Of a stretch of 12,596 bases of DNA, positions 7,473-12,596 are shown one piece after another. Under the pieces are notes generated by a model. It worked only from the letters and a program-made list of their open reading frames with translations, made no database searches and was not told where the DNA came from. The stretch is taken from positions 1-12,596 of the forward strand of contig DAOVIO010000121.1 of NCBI GenBank assembly GCA_030673645.1, given 5' to 3'. Positions within the stretch are counted from its first letter, which is position 1. Each line of letters starts with the position of its first letter. The position numbers and the translations under genes are program-made. The DNA is from JAGLSB01 sp023135955. Its GTDB lineage: Bacteria > Bacteroidota > Bacteroidia > Bacteroidales > GCA-2748055.

Positions 7473-7751
7473 CAACCTAACTCATTAAATTTGCATGGGA
7501 AAAGTTTGGTGCCATTACTGTATGACAAAAAAGTTGAGTGGCAAAACGTTGCTTACACTTGCGATCAGGGCTGCTACGGTTTAGTAACTGATCAATACAG
7601 ATTTACAAAAACTACTACCGGAAAATACCATCTTTATGATCTGAAGAAAGATCATTTTGAATGGGAAAATTTAGTCTATGAAAATAAGTACAAAAATCTT
7701 GTAAAAGAGTTTGAAAGTAAAATTTTGAAGGTAAAGTGGAATAAACCCTAA
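7473..7751 (+). pseudogene. Sulfatase C-terminal fragment, N-terminal catalytic part lost
   Basis: The frame is open from 7473 and encodes only the last 90 or so residues of a sulfatase. LHGKSLVPLL matches the segment after the catalytic core in iduronate-2-sulfatase-like S1 enzymes. It is followed by WQNVAYTCDQGCYGLVTDQYRFTK, the strand in which the C-terminal subdomain returns, and by YHLYDLKKDHFEWENL, equal to the usual LYDLxxDPxExxNL motif. No catalytic Cys motif, metal-binding Asp-Asp or signal peptide exists upstream in any frame up to the ATPase gene. A TTG at 7491 could be read as a start, but the product would be an inactive stub. The left breakpoint, about 7473-7491, lies immediately after AT-rich DNA from the ATPase unit, so insertion with deletion is the likely cause of the damage. 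Confidence 0.8.
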
Positions 7752-7822
7752 TAAGTTGAGTTCCTTTGAATTGAACCTAAGGGGGCGTGTTACAAAGAAT
7801 GAATTGTTGTAAGCTGTTGAAG

Positions 7823-8298
7823 ATGAAATTATTAAATGTTTTATTTCTGTTTTTGATTGTTCAGGGTGCAGTGGCTCAGAATAAGGAGCTAATTGAAATA
7901 TCGGAAAGTTATATTTCATCTTTTGTAACAACGAAAAATGCAAAAGTGGAATTGATTAATTTCCTTAAAAAGAAATATTCAGCAATTGCCCGGTTAAACG
8001 ATACCTGGGGAACAAGCTATAAATCATGGGAAGCACTGCTCAATTCTACCCAAAGGGTAAAGGGAAAAACGCCCTCCAAAGATTTACTCGAATTCGAGAA
8101 AAACAATGCACATACAGGATTACGTAGGTTTGTTGGATGATTTTTGTCTTTGGACAAGGGCACTGAGAGGAAAGGAAATAAAGCGCATTTATTCTGAAGG
8201 ATTGAAGGGTGAAAGTGCATTGGTAATTGAAGAAATATTACAAACAGAACAATGATGAGTATGCTGAAAAAACTCAAAGGGAGCTCTTCAGCAGATAA
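7823..8298 (+). pseudogene. Small secreted GH42-like gene with two apparent frameshifts
   Basis: The ATG at 7823 starts a clear signal peptide (MKLLNVLFLFLIVQGAVAQ). An upstream in-frame ATG at 7799 would put polar residues and a Cys pair before it and is less likely. The mature part contains LINFLKKKYSAIARLNDTWG followed by TSYKSWEALL, which resembles the segment of GH42-type glycosidases with KYGSIxxLNxAWGTSFxSWxxLL. The frame ends at 8140. Removing one base from the A5 run at 8099-8103 joins it to a 49-codon frame (8106-8255), and removing one more from the A run at 8233-8235 continues to a third frame ending YAEKTQRELFSR and a stop at 8296-8298. The joined product would be about 157 residues, far shorter than a GH42 enzyme, so an internal deletion is also likely. 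Both shifts need one fewer A, so a sequencing or assembly error is possible. The next gene starts 22 bp downstream. Confidence 0.55.
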
Positions 8299-8320
8299 AT
8301 AAAAGAACAATGGAGATATT

Positions 8321-11236
8321 ATGAAACAGATTGGATTTACACTTGTATTATTCTTATTTATGGGCCAATTTTCCATGGCCCAAAACGACTCTGTTTATAC
8401 AGAAGGTGTATGGGTACGAAACAGCTTCCCCAGCGAAAGACACAAAGAGGGAGATTACATACCGTTTGGTGGTGAAATGCGTGGACAAAGGATGAACTTT
8501 TTTGGTGTGTCCCCTGCTAATCCTGATTTTATGATCATGTCAGGAAATATGGTCGGAGAAGGTTTTGTGTCGGACAACGGTAAAGACTTTAAGCCTTTTG
8601 GAACCCCTGCAGGTTGGAGTGGTAATACTTTTGGTTTTTCACCACATGACGGAAAACTGGCATTCGCTCTAATGGGTACAAAAGTGTATGGGGGCACCGA
8701 TGATGCGACCTGGGGAACAGAACACCCTTTTGGAATATACCGTACGAAGGATACAGGTAAAACCTGGAATCAGGTTCTGCGATTACCGGAAAATATTCCC
8801 GGCGACAGTACCAGCATCAATACAACGCCTGGTCAGGAACCAATTGGGAAACGAGGCTTCCTGGTTGATCCTTCCCCTGCACGTAGTAGCCATGTCTATT
8901 ATGCAAGTTGCGAGAAAGGTCTTATAAGATCGCTTTCCAATGGAGATGAGGGTACATGGGAAGTAGTCGCATTTGATAATCAATTTGTGAAGACAATGTC
9001 AGCCGGGCATACTGAAAACAACCTCACCCGTCTTTACCTTGTTGTTGCAGACGGAGGATATATTGAAGCTGAGAAAAAGGATGGTCAGGTATATTATGAT
9101 AGTGGTCGTTTGTACCGCATAGACATTAATGGTGATGGTGAAATGAGCGAACCAACACTCTGTTTAAACGGTTTGTACAATATTGCTGATGTCGAAACAA
9201 ACAAGTTTGGTAACGCCGGATTTGTGATCGTCGATGGTCCGGCTTCAGGAGAGGAGTCAACGGGCGGCCGTGCATTGTATCCTTTTAAAGAAGAAGGTGC
9301 TGTAATACCCGGTATCGAGCTGGGTAGCAACATTGATGGTGCTAATCTAAACGGAGGTTCTCTTCTGGATGCAAAGGACCATCCTGACTTCAGTACTCTG
9401 GGGGCAATAAACGTAAATCCGCACAATGATAACCATTGGGTAATTCAAGTTGGAGGCTCGCTCCAACATTCCTTTATCTGGTCCACTGATGGTGGATCTG
9501 CCTGGAATGATATTACGAGAGAAGTTCTTGTTAATCCCACTACAGGTCAGGAGTCGGTTCCTGATTTTATATCCGGAGCGGTCGGACAACATCACATGAA
9601 GAATTACGGCTGGGCAATGGATCAGGAAAGCGGAAGAGGTGCTCAGGGATCAGCCGTGGGGTTTATGGATAGCTCAACAGTGGCCTGGATGTCCACCTCA
9701 AAGGATCGTCCGATATTGAAAAGTACCGATTATGGCGCAACAGCATCTACTTTCACAACAGGCTCAGAGACAAAATGGCTGAATCAGATCAATACTGCCG
9801 CAAACGGTAAACTCATGGGATGCAGTTTTGGAGAATACGGCTTTACCTTGTCAACAGATGGTGGAGAATCGTGGAAAGGATTTACCGAATTCTCTGAGGA
9901 TATCATGAACGACATCGAAAATATAGCCAAAATAGATTTTGGGAAAAGTGGCGCATCAAACAGAGCGGCATTTGCTGTCACTTTTGAAGAAGGAATCCCA
10001 TTAGATCAACCGCAACATGCCATCATTTTGGCCTCCAGGTCGGGTGTTGTCCTGGATGCCTGGCAAACAGCTGATTTATCGACTTGGAAACTTAGTATGC
10101 GAGGCGATCCTGAAAATCCTTTACGGGTGTATGAAAATCATGAAGATGATAGTGATATGCTTGGAGAGGCGTATTGGGTTGACAACTACATTTATCTTGG
10201 AAACCTAAGAAGCAAGGATAATGGACCTAGCTTTGACAGGCTCTACACTGAACCAGGTGGAAAAAAGTTGGTCGTGCTGGCTGTATCCTCAAGTAACGGA
10301 AAGATCGCCATAGCCACCTCTGGTCGCCATGAGGTGTCCCAATGGATTTGGAATTTATATTTTACTACAGACGGTGGGGACACCTGGACAATGTTGGAGA
10401 AACCGGCCAGGGAAACAGCGATAGCGCCGGATGGTACAGAAACTAAACTTTATCCCGTATCCTTCAAAATGTATAACAAAAACAGACATTCAATTGCTAT
10501 TGACCCACGACCGGAAAAGGACCCAAATACAGGTGGAGATCTAAGGATTCTTATGGCCGGAAGGAAAGGGATATATGAATACAATGAGGAGCGCGCTGAA
10601 GGTGAAAAGTGGCAGATTTATGATGCCGGACTGGATGCCAGCCTTCATTTCAACAAAATTGAAGCTGTGCCATGGATGGGTTCGGTTCAATTCGATCCAA
10701 CAATGAGTGGGAAAGTATATGCTTTGCAGACCACCGACCGAGCAACAATGTCAGATTGGAATAATCCGGCAATCAACGCTAATTGCATATATGAAGGAGC
10801 AGGAACTTTAAAACCTGTTTACATGTCTGAAGACTGGGGCGAAACCTGGACAAATATGGATGATAATGATCTGCCTGATATGCTTACCGTATCTACGCTT
10901 CATGTAGCAAACAACGGCGAATTGTATGTGGGAGGAGTAAATTCAGGAATTTATCAATACAAAATGCAAAGTGATTCTGGAACGGGAATTAAGGATATGA
11001 AAAAAGGAGCATTTAAAATTTATCCAAATCCTGCTCATAAAACATTAAATATTGAAACAGATATCAGTGCAAATACAAGTATTCCAATAATTATTTACAA
11101 TAGCATGGGAAAGGAATTCAAAAATTATAATCTTCACAATGAGAGGAATCGTGTAGATGTAAGTAACTGGCCAAAAGGAATGTACTTTTTAAAAATGTCC
11201 GGTTCATACAGAGCACAAATAATAATAATAATATAG
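8321..11236 (+). CDS. Secreted Asp-box beta-propeller protein with T9SS sorting domain
   Basis: A 971-residue exported protein of unknown activity. Residues 1-20 are a signal peptide ending SMA before Gln. The body has repeated Asp-box motifs (S/T-x-D-x-G-x-x-W) typical of sialidase, sortilin/VPS10 and GH74 propellers: RTKDTGKTW (141-149), STDGGSAW (388-395), a degenerate STDYGATAS (468-476), STDGGESW (511-518), TTDGGDTW (682-689) and SEDWGETW (836-843), plus a weak SDNGKDF near 84-90. The spacing and total length suit a multi-bladed or double propeller. Residues 898-971 are a T9SS type-A sorting domain starting FKIYPNP, with a final run of five Ile encoded by a triplet repeat. GGAG lies about 6 bp before the ATG, a stronger ribosome site than its neighbours have. 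It follows the broken GH42-like gene by 22 bp and may be the last gene of that transcript. It could be a hydrolase or lyase of a propeller family or a binding protein; no catalytic signature is visible to me. Confidence 0.88.
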   Translation: MKQIGFTLVLFLFMGQFSMAQNDSVYTEGVWVRNSFPSERHKEGDYIPFGGEMRGQRMNFFGVSPANPDFMIMSGNMVGEGFVSDNGKDFKPFGTPAGWSGNTFGFSPHDGKLAFALMGTKVYGGTDDATWGTEHPFGIYRTKDTGKTWNQVLRLPENIPGDSTSINTTPGQEPIGKRGFLVDPSPARSSHVYYASCEKGLIRSLSNGDEGTWEVVAFDNQFVKTMSAGHTENNLTRLYLVVADGGYIEAEKKDGQVYYDSGRLYRIDINGDGEMSEPTLCLNGLYNIADVETNKFGNAGFVIVDGPASGEESTGGRALYPFKEEGAVIPGIELGSNIDGANLNGGSLLDAKDHPDFSTLGAINVNPHNDNHWVIQVGGSLQHSFIWSTDGGSAWNDITREVLVNPTTGQESVPDFISGAVGQHHMKNYGWAMDQESGRGAQGSAVGFMDSSTVAWMSTSKDRPILKSTDYGATASTFTTGSETKWLNQINTAANGKLMGCSFGEYGFTLSTDGGESWKGFTEFSEDIMNDIENIAKIDFGKSGASNRAAFAVTFEEGIPLDQPQHAIILASRSGVVLDAWQTADLSTWKLSMRGDPENPLRVYENHEDDSDMLGEAYWVDNYIYLGNLRSKDNGPSFDRLYTEPGGKKLVVLAVSSSNGKIAIATSGRHEVSQWIWNLYFTTDGGDTWTMLEKPARETAIAPDGTETKLYPVSFKMYNKNRHSIAIDPRPEKDPNTGGDLRILMAGRKGIYEYNEERAEGEKWQIYDAGLDASLHFNKIEAVPWMGSVQFDPTMSGKVYALQTTDRATMSDWNNPAINANCIYEGAGTLKPVYMSEDWGETWTNMDDNDLPDMLTVSTLHVANNGELYVGGVNSGIYQYKMQSDSGTGIKDMKKGAFKIYPNPAHKTLNIETDISANTSIPIIIYNSMGKEFKNYNLHNERNRVDVSNWPKGMYFLKMSGSYRAQIIIII
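11218..11233 (+). repeat. AAT triplet microsatellite at the end of the propeller gene
   Basis: Five AAT units sit directly before the TAG stop and are read in the ATA phase, giving five consecutive Ile. Slippage by whole units would only change the number of Ile. Confidence 0.8.
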
Positions 11237-11306
11237 CTCATATTTGGAGATAATTTTAAAAAAATCCCATAAAGTTATCCCTATAAACCCGGGTTGTATT
11301 TTACAC

Positions 11307-12179
11307 TTAGTTCAATTTAAATATATTTCTGTACTCTTTCGGCGTTTTGCCGGTAACTTTTTTAAATGCTCTGTTAAAGTTTGAAAGGTTTTCGTAACCA
11401 ACAAGAAACGATATTTCTGCAATTTTCATTTCAATGTTTTCTTGTTTGCGGAGAATTTCACACGCACGGCTAATTCTGAATTCCTGCAAGAAAACAGAGA
11501 AGTTTTTTGCGGTATTGCGTTTAAACCACAAACTAAATCCTGTTTTTGTTAATCCTGTCAATGAACATAGCTTTGCAAGATGGATAGAAGAACTGTAATT
11601 CTTGTATATATAATTAAAAACTTTACCAAGTCTTGATTTTTCATTTATTTGTTCTTTTAAACTATAAGCATTAAGTATTTGGAATTCACCCGAGGATTGA
11701 ATGAAATTGAGAATCTCTAAATAATAAAATAATCGTTTCAACCCCTTAAGTTCAAAAAGTTTTGGTAGCTTTTTAGCGACCAGATCTCTGGTTTGTCCTA
11801 TAACTTTTAATCCTTTGTTACTATTTTCAAGTAATTGTTTTACTTCTTTAAATTCGGGATAAGTAGAAATTACAGTTTTAAAAAAATCATTGGGTATTTG
11901 AACTATTATTCCTTTCACTCTTATTTGAGGATTGTTTTTGTAAAAGTCGATATCACTTTCCCAACAATGAGGTAAATGAGGAGCCAAAAGAACCATGTCG
12001 CCATTTTCAAATGATTCTACATTTCCTCCTACAAATCGCTTACCATAACCATCTTTAACATAAACTAATTCATATTCTTTATGATAGTGAAAGGGGAAAG
12101 TGAAATATGGATCATCCTTTCTTCTTACAATAATTGAAGAATCTACCGGGAATTGTATTTGCTCAAATAATATTGGCAT
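11307..12179 (-). CDS. AraC-family transcriptional regulator with cupin sensor domain
   Basis: A 290-residue one-component DNA-binding regulator. The N-terminal cupin-like domain (about 15-90) shows FPFHYHKEYELVYVKDGYGKRFVGG, ENGDMVLLAPHLPHCW, the usual small-ligand barrel of AraC proteins that sense sugars. The C-terminal part (about 183-287) has two helix-turn-helix units: SSIHLAKLCSLTGLTKTGFS, then MKIAEISFLVGYENLSNFNR and the signature AFKKVTGKTPKEYRN. No periplasmic sensor or histidine kinase domains are present, so it is not a hybrid two-component system. It is divergent from the GH115-like gene with about 105 bp between the starts, the classic layout for a regulator controlling its neighbour and itself. 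Whether it also controls the sulfatases is unknown. The start at 12179 gives the normal family N-terminus (MPILFEQIQFPVDSS). Confidence 0.93.
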   Translation of the reverse strand: MPILFEQIQFPVDSSIIVRRKDDPYFTFPFHYHKEYELVYVKDGYGKRFVGGNVESFENGDMVLLAPHLPHCWESDIDFYKNNPQIRVKGIIVQIPNDFFKTVISTYPEFKEVKQLLENSNKGLKVIGQTRDLVAKKLPKLFELKGLKRLFYYLEILNFIQSSGEFQILNAYSLKEQINEKSRLGKVFNYIYKNYSSSIHLAKLCSLTGLTKTGFSLWFKRNTAKNFSVFLQEFRISRACEILRKQENIEMKIAEISFLVGYENLSNFNRAFKKVTGKTPKEYRNIFKLN

Positions 12180-12284
12180 GCTTCAAAGTTAATAATTTAA
12201 ATATAGTATTACTTTTTTGAAAATATATGTTATTCTTAAAGTTTAATATTGACTTTTTTTGTAAAATCTGATAATTAAATAATA
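12180..12284. promoter_or_regulatory. Divergent promoter region between AraC regulator and GH115-like gene
   Basis: This very AT-rich spacer of 105 bp separates two outward-facing genes, so both promoters and probably the AraC-protein operator must lie in it or overlap the gene starts. It contains long T and A runs (12210s and 12253-12260) and the near-repeats AAAGTTAAT (12186-12194) and AAAGTTTAAT (12239-12248), which could be paired binding half-sites. No pair of Bacteroidota -33 and -7 boxes with good spacing is clear by eye. Confidence 0.45.
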
Positions 12285-12596
12285 GTGACTACTTTGCTTA
12301 AACATTTTCTGTGTGTTGTTTTCTGTTTGATTACAATATCTAACATTAGAGCTCAAAGTTGGGATAAACCGATAAGAGGTTCCTGGATGTCAACAAGAAA
12401 TACAGAAGCGGGATTTGTATTGGTTGGAAATAATAAGCTGGCAGAGATTGTTGTTTCCTCAAAAGAAGGATCAAATGTAATGAAGACGGCTAATGTTTTG
12501 GCTTCCGATATTAAAAAAATAACAGGACAACAGCTTCCTGTTGTCGAAAAACCGACAAAGGATATAAATTCAATAAGGTTATTCACACCATTGCAA
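12285..12596 (+). CDS. Secreted GH115-like alpha-glucuronidase, N-terminal part (3' end outside window)
   Basis: The frame is open from a stop at 12276-12278 to the window end, 104 codons. There is no ATG before the signal peptide; GTG at 12285 (or TTG at 12294) must start it, giving VTTLLKHFLCVVFCLITISN and then IRAQ, a good signal peptide with the Ala-Gln cleavage common here. The mature part, SWDKPIRGSW, then GFVLVGNNKLAEIVVSSKEGSNV and MKTANVLASDIKKITGQQLPVV, matches the N-terminal domain of GH115 (and more distantly GH67): an F-x-L strand, a-x-IVV-D/S, then a helix with LxxDIxxITGxxLPV. GH115 enzymes release glucuronic acid or its 4-O-methyl form from xylan-like or other branched polysaccharides. 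The catalytic domain is outside the window, so other families with this fold (GH20, GH84 or DUF4838-type N-domains) are not excluded. It is divergent from the AraC regulator, its probable controller. Confidence 0.6.
   Translation, partial: MTTLLKHFLCVVFCLITISNIRAQSWDKPIRGSWMSTRNTEAGFVLVGNNKLAEIVVSSKEGSNVMKTANVLASDIKKITGQQLPVVEKPTKDINSIRLFTPLQ

Noticed and set aside
2660..7751. Idea that the signal-peptide remnant and the sulfatase tail are two ends of one interrupted gene
   Set aside because: The 15 residues after the signal peptide lack the K-P-N-I-x-x-I-x-x-D-D start of a sulfatase, so the two fragments more likely come from different genes.
8252..8302. 16-residue frame overlapping the previous stop as ATGA, with lysine-rich start
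   Set aside because: Too short, no family resemblance, and the same bases are better explained as the third piece of the frameshifted gene.
11286..11295. Perfect palindrome AACCCGGGTT between the convergent propeller and AraC genes
   Set aside because: Without a loop or adjacent T run it is not a terminator, and a single 10-bp palindrome is not enough to call an operator.
12184..12191. TAACTTTG on the minus strand, a match to the Bacteroidota -7 box, just before the AraC start
   Set aside because: It ends 4 bp before the ATG and has no TTTG element about 20 bp further upstream, so it would give an almost leaderless transcript; a chance match in AT-rich DNA is as likely.
1..12596. tRNA, rRNA, CRISPR array, riboswitch or transposase gene
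   Set aside because: I looked for tRNA-like cloverleaf ends, regularly spaced repeats and transposase motifs and saw none; the only repeats are the short ones listed.

Overview
The window looks like part of a polysaccharide-degradation locus from a member of the Bacteroidota, probably an environmental or marine type. The reasons are AT-rich spacers, almost no Shine-Dalgarno signals, lipid- or Ala-Gln-ending signal peptides, two type IX secretion (T9SS) type-A sorting domains, an AAA_14/DUF4143 ATPase of the kind abundant in this phylum, and a high density of S1-family sulfatases. No genus can be fixed from sequence alone, and no SusC/SusD pair lies inside the window.

Left part (1-2779): the 3' two thirds of a sulfatase with a beta-rich C-terminal extension, then a complete 521-residue secreted sulfatase, then, 4 bp after its stop, a 39-codon gene start with a signal peptide that ends almost at once. 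All are on the + strand and probably formed one operon, which is now broken at its third gene.

Centre (2780-7490): a 905-residue secreted protein joining a sulfatase, two DUF1566/Lcl_C-type modules and a T9SS sorting domain. It is flanked by two direct copies of a short repeat (19 bp perfect, about 37 bp imperfect), so it may be an inserted cassette. A strong minus-strand terminator and a small AT-rich tandem repeat follow, then an ATPase-DUF4143 gene with low-GC surroundings.

Right part (7473-11236): a sulfatase C-terminal fragment that lost its 5' part next to the ATPase gene, a small secreted GH42-like gene broken by two apparent +1 shifts in A runs, and a 971-residue secreted Asp-box beta-propeller protein with a T9SS sorting domain.

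Far right (11307-12596): an AraC-family regulator on the minus strand, divergent from the start of a secreted protein (GTG start, runs off the window) whose N-terminus resembles GH115 alpha-glucuronidases. Taken together, the genes suggest attack on a sulfated, uronic-acid-containing polysaccharide: secreted sulfatases remove sulfate esters, some enzymes are anchored at the cell surface through T9SS, the GH115-like enzyme removes glucuronic acid side groups, and the AraC protein senses a breakdown product. The substrate is an inference. The locus shows repeated gene loss and insertion, with three broken genes in 12.6 kb.
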